Part shown: positions 37,423-45,691 of the stretch, piece after piece
Position numbering within the stretch: position 1 is the stretch's first letter
Layout: each line of letters opens with the position of its first letter
Origin: Anaerolineaceae bacterium
Lineage (GTDB): Bacteria > Chloroflexota > Anaerolineae > Anaerolineales > Anaerolineaceae
Direction of reading: 5' to 3'
NCBI GenBank assembly: GCA_016841445.1
Contig: JAENZD010000001.1
Span: 1,364,001-1,428,000 of the forward strand
DNA length: 64,000 bases
Notes under the pieces: model-generated
Databases searched by the model: none
Seen by the model: only the letters and a program-made list of their open reading frames with translations
What the model was told of the DNA's origin: nothing
Program-made: the position numbers and the translations under genes

Positions 37423-38913
37423 TCATCCTGACAACCGTAAAAATGTATTTTTCAAGAGCGGATAAAGCTGATGGTATGTCGTGAATAGTTCATTATATTT
37501 TGCTGTGTCTTTCCCGGGTTGGGTGCGTTCAACAACTTGAATGGTTGTACGGCAAGCCTCTTCCACGCTTGAAAACACACCATCACCGCACGCAGCCAGC
37601 AGGGCTGCCCCGTAAGCAGCACCTTCGATCGAATTCACCATTACGATCTCTGTCCCCAGCACATCAGCCAGGATTTGCCGCCAAATTGCGCTGCGTGAGC
37701 CGCCTCCAGTGATCCGCACCTGGTTAAACGCCTTCAATCCTGATTCCCGCATCAATTCAAAGCAATCCCTTAGTCCAAAGGATATCCCTTCAACAACGGA
37801 CCGTGCCATATGCCTGGCATCATGCCGGACTGTCATCCCAATAAAAGCACCCCTGGCCAGCGGATCGGGATAAGGGGTCCTCTCGCCGGTCAGGTAAGGT
37901 AAGAAAATCAAGCCCTGGCTGCCGGCTTCAACGTCAGACAGAGTTGAAAGCAGCTGATCGAAATCCTGCTTGGGAAAGAACGTGTCACGGTACCAGCGCA
38001 AACTGCCGCCTGCACAGAGCATCGCGCCCATCATCAACCATTTTCCCTCCAGGGAATGGCAGAAGGTGTTCAACCGTCCCTCATGAGCCGTATACGGAGC
38101 GTCTATTGCTGCGACAACCACACCAGAGGTCCCAAGGCTGATCGAAATGATCCCTTCCTCTACAGCCCCTGTGCCAACCGCGCCTGCCTGCTGATCACCG
38201 CCCCCACCAAAAAGTGGTGTCCCAGATAATAACCCGGTCGCTTCAGCTGCATTAATTGAAATTTCACTCGTCTTTTGAGTCCCCTCAAAGGTTTCTGGTA
38301 GATAGGATTTGTGAATATCAAATTCCTGTAATAATGCCTCCGACCAGTCACGCGTTTCAACATCAAACAATATTATCCCTGATCCCCCGGCCTTATCCAG
38401 CCCATATTGACCTGATAACTTATAGCGGATGTAATCCTTCGGCAGGAGGATCTGGCGGGTTCTTTCCCAAATTTCCGGTTCATGGGTCTGCACCCACAGG
38501 ATCTTCGGCAGGGTGAAACTGGTCAGGGCATCGTTTCCCGTGATTCTGACGAGCGGCACCTTGCCAATTCTCTCTCGGATCTGATCACATTCCGCCCCAG
38601 TGCGCTGATCATTCCATAAGATCGCCGGTCTGAGGACCTGCCCCAATTCATCCATCAGCACGAGGCCATGCATCTGCCCCGTCAGCCCCACACCTTTGAC
38701 ATCCTTTGGATTCACACCTGCTTGAGCAATAACCTGCTGGATGCTCAGTTTGGTCGCTTGCCACCATAAGTCCGGGTGCTGTTCGCTCCAGAGCGGCTTG
38801 GGGGATTGACAGGAATAGGAATTTGACTGCGCACCGATCACTTGGCCCTGCTCACCGATCAGCAGCGCTTTGGTTGCAGTGGTTGAGACGTCAATGCCGA
38901 GGTAAATATTCAT
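37423..38913 (-). CDS. xylB: Xylulokinase
   Basis: A 496-residue FGGY kinase. The ATP site begins GIDVSTTATKALL, the substrate region has TGQMHGLVLMD and ILWNDQRT, and the second domain has GGGGDQQAGAVGTG and SLGTSGVV. Length and the MHG motif fit xylulokinase, which makes xylulose 5-phosphate. No xylose isomerase or transporter is adjacent, so a related ketose or polyol substrate is possible. Confidence 0.9.
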   Translation of the reverse strand: MNIYLGIDVSTTATKALLIGEQGQVIGAQSNSYSCQSPKPLWSEQHPDLWWQATKLSIQQVIAQAGVNPKDVKGVGLTGQMHGLVLMDELGQVLRPAILWNDQRTGAECDQIRERIGKVPLVRITGNDALTSFTLPKILWVQTHEPEIWERTRQILLPKDYIRYKLSGQYGLDKAGGSGIILFDVETRDWSEALLQEFDIHKSYLPETFEGTQKTSEISINAAEATGLLSGTPLFGGGGDQQAGAVGTGAVEEGIISISLGTSGVVVAAIDAPYTAHEGRLNTFCHSLEGKWLMMGAMLCAGGSLRWYRDTFFPKQDFDQLLSTLSDVEAGSQGLIFLPYLTGERTPYPDPLARGAFIGMTVRHDARHMARSVVEGISFGLRDCFELMRESGLKAFNQVRITGGGSRSAIWRQILADVLGTEIVMVNSIEGAAYGAALLAACGDGVFSSVEEACRTTIQVVERTQPGKDTAKYNELFTTYHQLYPLLKNTFLRLSG

Positions 38914-39352
38914 ATTAGCTTCCTAAAAAAATACTGAATGTATTGTATGTGTACTTTATTAAAATTATAATTTAGAAAATTGATCCAACAAAAACAATAA
39001 ATTTCTTTTAATTAGCCAAATTCCATTAGTTGATTTTCAAAATTTAGAAGCGATCAGATAAACGACATTGGTCTATGGATCAAAGAAATGAGACTTTATT
39101 ATTTTTGATAATATGATCACCACCAACCTTGCATCAATTTTGCTTGCATGCAACAGGATTCTTTTGAAACCGATTGTAGAATTCCAACAAGCTGGTGTTG
39201 ACTTCTTAAGACAACTGCACCTGATATAGGCACAATCGATTTTAAATTTCTAACCATTCTTGAGAGCCTTGTGTGAATTCAACAATAGATTGGGGAAAAC
39301 GGTATACTGAAACGAAACAGGTTTAATCAATATCTATCCAGGAGAAGCCGGT
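38914..39352. other. AT-rich intergenic stretch
   Basis: About 440 bases between xylB (minus) and the small four-TM gene (plus). There is a TATACT at 39303-39308 that could be a -10 for the plus-strand gene, without a convincing -35. A short repeat TTGCATCAATTTTGCTTGCATGCAA lies near 39128. No gene or RNA was recognised. Confidence 0.45.
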
Positions 39353-39688
39353 ATGAATAAAAGACTTAAAGAAGCGCTTATTGGCGGTGCCTTGTTGGGC
39401 ATTATCTGTGTGGTTGGGGCGTATCTTCGCTCGGGGTCCAGTGCCTCGCCTGGTCTGATATTCTCACTTTGGTACAACCGGGTTATCATCGGTCTGGCTG
39501 TGGGTGCTCCGTGGAAGACAACAAGTAGAAGCAAAGCGCTGCTCCGTGGGGCCATTCTTGGGCTTTTAGTATCGTTTGCCTTCTACAGCTCGACAGGATT
39601 TACAGACCATATCAGTTTTGTCGCCGGAATTGTGTATGGTGTAGTACTTGAAGGATGGCTCAGTAGAAAAAACAGGAAGAGTGATTAA
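39353..39688 (+). CDS. Small four-TM membrane protein (full-length copy of a repeated gene)
   Basis: A 111-residue protein with four hydrophobic helices (about 8-24, 35-52, 62-80, 87-103) and glycine-rich faces (ALIGGALLGII, AILGLLVSF, VAGIVYGVVLE). AGGAGAAG precedes the ATG. A truncated homologue lies at 44411-44592: the segment from ALLRGAILGLLVSFAFY to WLSRK matches at about two residues of three. Both copies are followed by the same terminator hairpin and a tRNA-like sequence. Function unknown. Confidence 0.7.
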   Translation: MNKRLKEALIGGALLGIICVVGAYLRSGSSASPGLIFSLWYNRVIIGLAVGAPWKTTSRSKALLRGAILGLLVSFAFYSSTGFTDHISFVAGIVYGVVLEGWLSRKNRKSD

Positions 39689-39822
39689 CAATATAAAAGC
39701 AGATAATGTGCAATTTAATCAACAAGGTCTTATTACCATCTGCGGTAATCAGAAAAATTGGATACCCAGAAGTTGAGGTGTTCTAAGTTACCGTGATTAA
39801 TTTTGGAATTCCCTTAAAACAA

Positions 39823-39847
39823 AAATCTCCCTTGACCCGGGAGATTT
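39823..39847. repeat. Terminator-type hairpin, repeat copy 1
   Basis: AAATCTCCC (39823-39831) pairs with GGGAGATTT (39839-39847), loop TTGACCC. The same stem recurs at 43078-43102 and 44590-44614, each time just 3' of a tRNA or tRNA relic read on the minus strand. Confidence 0.85.
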
Positions 39848-39854
39848 TCTTCGA

Positions 39855-39927
39855 TGGCGAAGGGCGGATTTGAACCGCCAAAACACGACTAATGAGTCCA
39901 CTGCTATAATAATGATCCACCTTACAC
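39855..39927 (-). pseudogene. Decayed tRNA copy (CAT anticodon region still visible)
   Basis: On the plus strand this begins TGGCGAAGGGCGGATTTGAA and continues CCGCC, identical to the 3' acceptor and T-arm of the intact tRNA at 44622-44693. The anticodon part keeps AATGAGTCCACTGCT. The D-arm and the 5' acceptor strand are scrambled (ATAATAATGATCCACC in place of CTACCATTGAGCTACTTCGCC), so the acceptor stem cannot form. Confidence 0.8.
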
Positions 39928-39998
39928 CCCTCAATCCATAATCAAATTACGCCAAAATTATCGGTAAAAGTGTAATGCCAAATCAGGAATTTCTTGGT

Positions 39999-42809
39999 TT
40001 AATTTCCTTTTTCTACCAATGGAACAAAGATTTGCCAGATTTCCTCGTTCCTGGTGGCAACCGTTTCTGCAAAATTGTCACCTGGATTTGGGTCGCCTTC
40101 TGGAATTGTGATCTCTACAGTATTGGTGTACGTCTGAAAAGGGTTACCTGGATCGGCAAGATTGGCGCGGAACAAAACCCAGCCGGTTTCTCCTGGCAAG
40201 AGTTTATTGAAGTTCCATTGAAACACTTCACCATCAAATTCCCAACCAGTCAGCCGATCCGGCTCAAACTCAATGGTTTGCCAACCACTCCACTCAGTGT
40301 CTGGGGGCATCGTATCAATCACCTGGATATCATAAACCGCTTCACTACCGATATTTTCAAACTGAACCAGGTAGATCAACTGCCAATCCTTCAACCATTC
40401 GTGGAATTTATGGATACGCAAAATGGGAAGCGGCGGGTAAATGTACTCACGCCATTCAGATACGTTGTCATCGAACTGCACCTCTTCTTCCACCAGAAGG
40501 TTGATGGCTGCCGTATTGACCAGTTCTGTACCAGGTTGAGCGTAAGCATCAATTGCCAGTACCACCTCGATATCACCACCCAAGCCATTTTCCAGACCGG
40601 AAATTTGCCACTCGGCAATGTCATTGTTGAGAAAGTCAGGCGTTAAGGGATTCCCCTGCTCCCAAGCACCCATAAAAGTTGTTTTATTCGGGAAGGTTTC
40701 TGTCAGGACAAATGGACCTACAGGCATATTCCCTGTGTTCTCATAATGAAGGTTGTAATGGATTAGTCCCCCAGGGATTAGCTGGCCGCTTATCCATCCC
40801 TTATCAATGTTTACATTTATGTGAGGCTGGTCAACTTGGCCTTCCCAGACAGCTTCATTTTCTCCTACAGAAAGATTATTTGCAGCGTTGATCTGTGCTG
40901 TATTAATAAGCATATCGCCGTATTCTGCAGATGATGCGACTTGGGCTCGTAAATAAACTGTTACACACGTGCCAGCGCTTATGGTGGGACGAGACACAAT
41001 CAGTTGGCTCGGATCACTCGATTGCAGCGTCCAGCCCGTTTCGTTGGTCCACCAGCTTTCCAATGACAGCCCTGGGGCTAGTTGGTCACTCAAAGTTGCT
41101 GTACTGCTGCTTGTAATACCCTCATTACAAACATCCAATACAAAGATAACATACTGATCTGCTGCAGGATTGTCAGTCAAGGCGTTCTTACCAATATTTA
41201 GATATGTTTCATTTGGATTTATAGTGTTTTCCAGTGTCGAGGTCTTTTCCCAGGGATAACCCTGGTCGCTTTCAGTACTGGTTATGACAGAGACCGTATT
41301 CGTAACGCTTTCAGTTCCAGTAACTTCTGCAAAGAAGTCAAATTGAGTGCTCTGACCAGGCTCAAGCGTACCTACCTGCCAAACAATCGGCCCACTGCCT
41401 TCTCCGGTATGTGGAAAACCACTGGAGTCCTCCAGATATGCCAGGCCATCCATCTCATCAGTCAGAACAATTTCTTCAGCTGGAGCGCTGCCCTCGTTCC
41501 ATAAAGATATCAGGTATTGAGCATTCCCGCTCTGGGTCAGCTCCCCAAGGGCTTCCATTTGCACTCGGAGGTAAGGTGCAGGTTCTTCAAAGACATCTAT
41601 TACGCGATCACCGTCAGGCTCAATATACATGACGGCGACCTCCTGACCTGGCTGAATGTCCCACTCAGTTACCGGATTCCACTCGCATGAGAAAGGCACG
41701 GAGCCATCCGGTTCAGCCCAAGATTGTTTTATTGGCGCATCACCAATCCCATTATTCCAAGCCCCCCACGGGTGACATTCGACAACCAGAGGTTCAGTTA
41801 ATGAAGGGGGTGCCACAATTGTCCCACTTACCACATCGTTCTCAGCGTCAACGATGGTTTCGATCAACCCTGCCTCAATCAACTTGGTGTAACCATTACT
41901 CACCTCAATGTGAATCAGATCAAATGGTTGAATGTCAGGTTTTGTCGGCAGCCAACTCCAATCCTCAGTTATAAAACCTTCAGCTCCCGACCCTCCGCTC
42001 CACTCGCTGGTGACATCCGCAGTGGCTTTCAGCGTGTCAAACGAGTCATTGGCTGAAATTTCAAGGCTCTGACCGGCGTGGTAGTTTCCACCAACCTGAT
42101 CATAGCCGAGATTAACCCACATCCAGGGCCACCCAGCGATCGTGATCACCGAGTTTCGATCAGGCTGATAGTATCGAATAGCGACCAAATCGCCAATCTG
42201 TAAATCCCAAATGGTGTCGAAGTCGCAGGTGAACCTGCCGCCATCAGCCTGAGCCTGGGTGTCCACCACCGGTCCCATCTCCTCCCAGATTTCACAGGAA
42301 ACATCCAACTGCACACCAGCGAATTCGGCGACATCCAGCATTCCAGACACTTTATTCTCGGATGCATTCAGGCTATCCACAAGAATTCCCCCGATGGGGT
42401 TGATTGCCTCAGTTTCACTCTCAGTTAGAACTGTTAGGTGATCACCCGGAATAATATCGGGACACCAACCACTCATCCAATCCCCGCAGTCAATGAAAAA
42501 ATCCCCTGTTCCATCAGGGGAGGTATATGCTTCCCCTTTTAAGATGCCTTGACTATCAGTCAATGTGATATTTATTGTTGAGAATTCGGATTCCGTTGTA
42601 TATCCCGCCACCCAATCCTGGCTGTAGTTAACTTCAAACTCCAAAGATGATCTTGCATTGTCTAGATGACTGGATGCTTGTATCACATCATCTGGAACCT
42701 GTGCAGCAGAATTCTTGTTGGAAATCAAATGAAGGCTAGATATTGCTAAAAACAAGCCAATTCCTACAATAAACAACCACTTAGAAGAAAACGAATGGTT
42801 GTAGAACAT
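39999..42809 (-). CDS. Large exported protein with DUF11-type repeats
   Basis: A 936-residue protein from the ATG at 42809, chosen because AAAGGA lies eight bases upstream; an ATG at 42827 is in frame. A signal-anchor (KWLFIVGIGLFLAISSLHLI) is near the start. Residues about 25-400 are beta-rich and unrecognised. At least four DUF11-like repeats follow (starting near 420, 540, 665 and 795), each with N-E-G/N-T-G cores such as SLWNEGSAPAEEIVLTD and LHYENTGNMPVGPFVLTE. The protein ends WQIFVPLVEKGN, like the short hydrophobic tails seen on many Chloroflexi surface proteins. It is probably a surface or adhesive protein. Confidence 0.75.
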   Translation of the reverse strand: MFYNHSFSSKWLFIVGIGLFLAISSLHLISNKNSAAQVPDDVIQASSHLDNARSSLEFEVNYSQDWVAGYTTESEFSTINITLTDSQGILKGEAYTSPDGTGDFFIDCGDWMSGWCPDIIPGDHLTVLTESETEAINPIGGILVDSLNASENKVSGMLDVAEFAGVQLDVSCEIWEEMGPVVDTQAQADGGRFTCDFDTIWDLQIGDLVAIRYYQPDRNSVITIAGWPWMWVNLGYDQVGGNYHAGQSLEISANDSFDTLKATADVTSEWSGGSGAEGFITEDWSWLPTKPDIQPFDLIHIEVSNGYTKLIEAGLIETIVDAENDVVSGTIVAPPSLTEPLVVECHPWGAWNNGIGDAPIKQSWAEPDGSVPFSCEWNPVTEWDIQPGQEVAVMYIEPDGDRVIDVFEEPAPYLRVQMEALGELTQSGNAQYLISLWNEGSAPAEEIVLTDEMDGLAYLEDSSGFPHTGEGSGPIVWQVGTLEPGQSTQFDFFAEVTGTESVTNTVSVITSTESDQGYPWEKTSTLENTINPNETYLNIGKNALTDNPAADQYVIFVLDVCNEGITSSSTATLSDQLAPGLSLESWWTNETGWTLQSSDPSQLIVSRPTISAGTCVTVYLRAQVASSAEYGDMLINTAQINAANNLSVGENEAVWEGQVDQPHINVNIDKGWISGQLIPGGLIHYNLHYENTGNMPVGPFVLTETFPNKTTFMGAWEQGNPLTPDFLNNDIAEWQISGLENGLGGDIEVVLAIDAYAQPGTELVNTAAINLLVEEEVQFDDNVSEWREYIYPPLPILRIHKFHEWLKDWQLIYLVQFENIGSEAVYDIQVIDTMPPDTEWSGWQTIEFEPDRLTGWEFDGEVFQWNFNKLLPGETGWVLFRANLADPGNPFQTYTNTVEITIPEGDPNPGDNFAETVATRNEEIWQIFVPLVEKGN

Positions 42810-43077
42810 ACCAAAGGTCCTTTCCATGACAGTCTACATTTTCCCATTTTATCATTTCGTTTCTTTCCGTGTCAATTTGCAGTGTCATTAAATCAAATAA
42901 GAACATCCTCATGGATTATTTTATGACGTTTTTCACCAAGAATTTCATAAAGGCATCACACTCCCTTACAAATAATATTGGTGAAGAATAAGGATTGTTT
43001 TAACATATGCGGTAAATTGATAACGATTCCCCCAAATACCAATAGCCTAACACGAATTTATATATTCCAGTAACCAA

Positions 43078-43102
43078 AAATCTCCCTTTTCTCGGGAGAT
43101 TT
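43078..43102. repeat. Terminator-type hairpin, repeat copy 2
   Basis: AAATCTCCC and GGGAGATTT with loop TTTTCTC; stem and loop are identical to copy 3 at 44590-44614. Confidence 0.85.
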
Positions 43103-43109
43103 TACTGTG

Positions 43110-43160
43110 TGGCGAAGGGCGGATTTGAACCGCTGACCATTAGTTTATTGCTCTTCTTTG
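43110..43160 (-). pseudogene. tRNA 3'-end relic
   Basis: On the plus strand TGGCGAAGGGCGGATTTGAA then CCGC are identical to the 3' end of the tRNA at 44622. After that the match fades (TGACCATTAGTTTATTGCTC), so only the acceptor 3' strand and T-arm survive. Confidence 0.75.
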
Positions 43161-43346
43161 CTGATCAAGAACAAGTGTCCCAAAAAACCTGATATCTGGC
43201 TTTGATTTTATGGTACGTTTCTAATAAACTGCCATTAAAACATAAGTTGAGGTTATAAACACAGAATTTTGAATATATTATTTTTGACTTGAAAAACTAA
43301 TATTTGATTTGGATCCAGACACCGAAAAAGCTATCACGTTTCCTCA

Positions 43347-44153
43347 TCAGGATCCAATCACATCCAGAAGATATCCTGATTCTATTCTTTTTGATAATTG
43401 CTGGACAAATCGTGCCATGGGTGCACCATCAATCACATCATGATCAAGTAAGATTGTCATCTGTAAAAATTCCCGAATTTCGATATTTTTCCCTACAACG
43501 CCTGGTTTTTTTATGATCGAGCCAACCCCGAAAGAGATAGGATGAACACTGGTATGGAGAAACGATCCCCGCACGCTTCCCATCATACCAATTGGGGTTA
43601 TGGAGACACTGCCCATCATTTTATTAGCCAGTTTTGGCTGTTTTAAAATAAAATACCAGAATAATCTTCGAAGAAAAGCAGGTAAAAAATAATATAAATA
43701 CTGGAATCTATTCCTTTTATTATCTCCAAGGACAGTATCATTCTCTTGTAATATTTGCACTCTCGCTTTTTCAATCTCCTTTGTTATATCAACAATACTT
43801 TTATCATTTGTCTTTTGCAACACATAGGGTATTGGGACAAATGCGCCTTGAATTTCTCTTTCAATTAAAATCCCAACATCAATATCCTTGAATGTTATGA
43901 CTTTTCTTTTTCCAACCAAATAGCCGTGAGCTTGGGGATATTCCAACAAAGTAGAGCTGATCGTTTTGATTAACCAGGCGGTGAAGGATAGTTGGGTATT
44001 TTCTTTGATCCGATAATCTCTGATCTTCTGAAGCGAATCAGTCACATCAAATTCCAAGAAACCAGCCATATGATGCTTTCTTTTCCCAATATAAACTGTA
44101 TCAAAAGTCGCTATTCGAGATTTTGGAAAATTTGATTCAATGAAATCGCTCAT
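43347..44153 (-). CDS. Stand-alone 2-oxoacid dehydrogenase E2-type acyltransferase (CAT-fold)
   Basis: A 268-residue catalytic domain of the E2/chloramphenicol acetyltransferase fold. The active-site motif HxxxDG is present as DHDVIDGAPMARF near the C-terminus. The N-terminal part has SFTAWLIKTISSTLLEYPQAHGYLVG. There is no lipoyl domain and no E1/E3 gene nearby, so it is not part of a standard dehydrogenase complex. A hydrophobic segment (YYFLPAFLRRLFWYFIL, about 152-168) is unusual and may touch a membrane. GGAAGG precedes the ATG. Confidence 0.8.
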   Translation of the reverse strand: MSDFIESNFPKSRIATFDTVYIGKRKHHMAGFLEFDVTDSLQKIRDYRIKENTQLSFTAWLIKTISSTLLEYPQAHGYLVGKRKVITFKDIDVGILIEREIQGAFVPIPYVLQKTNDKSIVDITKEIEKARVQILQENDTVLGDNKRNRFQYLYYFLPAFLRRLFWYFILKQPKLANKMMGSVSITPIGMMGSVRGSFLHTSVHPISFGVGSIIKKPGVVGKNIEIREFLQMTILLDHDVIDGAPMARFVQQLSKRIESGYLLDVIGS

Positions 44154-44410
44154 TTCACACCTTCCAAGAGAGTAAATAATGTTTATTCAGAATTATTATA
44201 CGTCGAATGCTGTCAGGTAAATTATTCAAATGAAAATTAATCAAGATGATGTTGATCAGCCAATTACCAAAGGAAAATGATAAAAACTCAGGAGTTAACA
44301 TTTGTCAATAATAGATTTGTTGTAGCCGTTAATTAGCAGATTAATAACGATCAAACTCACTCGATGATGTCGTTGATCGATTTATATACAGGAGAAGTAA
44401 ATAAGTACAA

Positions 44411-44592
44411 ATGAATGAAACAGGAGCTCATTGACGGTGCGCTTCGTGGGGCAATTTTGAGACTCCTAGTCTCCTGTGTCTTCTACGGATCTACAGGGTT
44501 TGAAGATACTATCATTTTTATGGCTGGAATTGTGTATGGTGTATTACTTGAATTTTGGCTTAGCAGAAAAACATGGAAGAGTGAAACAAAAA
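44411..44592 (+). pseudogene. Truncated copy of the small four-TM membrane gene
   Basis: From 44415 the frame reads LIDGALRGAILRLLVS, then STGFEDTIIFMAGIVYGVLLE and WLSRK, which is the C-terminal half of the protein at 39353-39688. The N-terminal two TM helices are missing, as if the region between two GGTGC/GCGCT repeats had been deleted. The likely original ATG at 44411 now hits a stop after seven codons. The open frame continues through the terminator and the antisense of the tRNA to 44729, where its translation is the familiar anti-tRNA pattern, not protein. Confidence 0.75.
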
Positions 44593-44614
44593 TCTCCCTT
44601 TTCTCGGGAGATTT
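44590..44614 (-). terminator. Terminator of the tRNA gene, repeat copy 3
   Basis: AAATCTCCC (44590-44598) pairs with GGGAGATTT (44606-44614), loop TTTTCTC. On the minus strand it follows the tRNA 3' end by 7 bases and continues into TTGTTTC. Confidence 0.8.
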
Positions 44615-44621
44615 CATTTTG

Positions 44622-44693
44622 TGGCGAAGGGCGGATTTGAACCGCCAACCAATGGCTTATGAGTCCACTGCTCTACCATTGAGCTACTTCGCC
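44622..44693 (-). tRNA. tRNA with CAT anticodon (elongator Met or Ile2)
   Basis: The minus strand gives a 72-base cloverleaf. The acceptor strands GGCGAAG and CTTCGCC pair fully, discriminator A is at 44622, and CCA is not encoded. The D-arm is GCTC...GAGC, and the T-arm is GGCGG-TTCAAAT-CCGCC. The anticodon loop is CTCATAA with the CAT anticodon at 44661-44659. The anticodon stem closes with A31 opposite G39 instead of a pair. From sequence I cannot decide between elongator Met and the lysidine-modified Ile tRNA; length and D-loop make an initiator less likely. Confidence 0.93.
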
Positions 44694-44764
44694 AGTACAC
44701 CTTTTTTGGTGTTCGATATCTTACTATGAGTTCTATGAATTGTCAATAAAATTTATCCTCATAC

Positions 44765-45496
44765 TCACCGGCGACCTGCCGTTTTTGCATTTAATGAATG
44801 GTAAGGAACCTCTTCCTGCATTGAAAAATAGGATGGTTCGGGACGGGAACGCTGTTTCTCGTGGCTGATCCCAGTGGTTTTGAATCCTGCCGGTACCGAA
44901 CGCAAGCCTGCTGCTGCTTGAGCGGCTTTGCTCTGTGCCTGGCGGAACTCACGCTGGGAAAGGCTGGATTTTGGTGGTGTCGTCTCACCTCGCAGCAATT
45001 GGTCGCTTTTCTTTGAGAAAGTGCCAACCAGTAAAACCCGGATCACCCATACCATCAGGGCAATGAAGATCGGCACGATTTTTGTCACGAAGGTCGCATT
45101 GACCATCCCCTCACTGACCACGGTATGGGTCTGCATGGCGATCACCACGCCCCACCACGTCAGGATAGCATTCATCGTTGCTGCCATGAACCAGGCTCCA
45201 AACAGGTACCAGACCTTGCGCGGCTCTTCATTTTCAGCCTGCGGTGCAAACAAGCGTGCAATCCCGGCAAAGTCAATTCCGCAGAAGGCAATTGAAAGCA
45301 GAGTCGCCCAGCGAACGCCCATGAAACGCAAGTCACCTAGCAAGTCAGTAAGGGCAAAATCGGTGGTGCTGAAATTGAAGGATTCAAATGCCACCAGGGC
45401 TAAAACGAATATCAGAAAATAGACGAAGCCCTTCCGGTTTTTGATTTGAACTAAGGATTTTGAAAAAGATGATTGAATTGTTCGAGAGATATTCAT
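44765..45496 (-). CDS. Membrane protein of unknown function behind an SOS-type palindrome
   Basis: A 243-residue protein with about four TM helices (about 24-42, 62-80, 95-120, 140-163) and a basic, Gln/Ala-rich cytoplasmic tail (SQREFRQAQSKAAQAAAG). GGAGG precedes the ATG. I do not recognise the family. A perfect GAAC-N4-GTTC palindrome lies 40 bases upstream of the ATG, suggesting LexA-type control; if so, a membrane role during DNA damage, such as division control, is possible but unproven. Confidence 0.65.
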   Translation of the reverse strand: MNISRTIQSSFSKSLVQIKNRKGFVYFLIFVLALVAFESFNFSTTDFALTDLLGDLRFMGVRWATLLSIAFCGIDFAGIARLFAPQAENEEPRKVWYLFGAWFMAATMNAILTWWGVVIAMQTHTVVSEGMVNATFVTKIVPIFIALMVWVIRVLLVGTFSKKSDQLLRGETTPPKSSLSQREFRQAQSKAAQAAAGLRSVPAGFKTTGISHEKQRSRPEPSYFSMQEEVPYHSLNAKTAGRR

Positions 45497-45534
45497 GTGA
45501 TCCTCCAGGTATTGAATGTTAGCTAATATACAGT

Positions 45535-45552
45535 ATAGAACACTTGTTCTAT
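45535..45552. promoter_or_regulatory. Perfect GAAC-N4-GTTC palindrome (LexA/DinR-type box)
   Basis: ATAGAAC-ACTT-GTTCTAT has 7-base arms without mismatch. The core GAAC-N4-GTTC is the SOS box of Bacillus and Actinobacteria. It lies 40 bases before the ATG of the membrane protein gene at 45496, where an operator would be expected. Confidence 0.6.
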
Positions 45553-45640
45553 TTTGTCAATACCATCTTTCAATATCCAAAGCTCTTCTTCCAAAAATAC
45601 ATATGCAAATGTACAAAATAATTCTCCCCCTTAAAACACT

Positions 45641-45672
45641 TCACCCCCCAGGGTTACGACCCAAGGGGGTGA
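45641..45672. terminator. Strong hairpin after SH3b lipoprotein A
   Basis: TCACCCCC (45641-45648) pairs with GGGGGTGA (45665-45672), with an inner stem GGGT-TACG-ACCC. It lies 20 bases after the gene stop on the minus strand. A very similar hairpin follows the paralogue at 46687-46720. The U-tract on the minus strand is weak (GTGTTTTAA). Confidence 0.6.
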
Positions 45673-45691
45673 TATTTCTTAAGTCTTCAGA

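Larger units (their letters stand above)
42810..43346. other. Intergenic stretch with repeat copy 2
   Basis: Apart from the hairpin at 43078-43102 and the tRNA relic at 43110, the region is AT-rich with no recognised gene. The 100 bases before the hairpin share scattered similarity with the corresponding bases before copy 1 (for example TGCGGTAA), consistent with an older duplication. Confidence 0.45.

Noticed and set aside
39975-40646. 223-codon plus-strand ORF
   Set aside because: It is the antisense shadow of the DUF11 surface protein, which has clear domain repeats and a ribosome site.
44415-44729. 104-codon ORF as an intact gene
   Set aside because: Its second half is the antisense of a tRNA and a terminator; only the first half matches a real protein family, and that is truncated.
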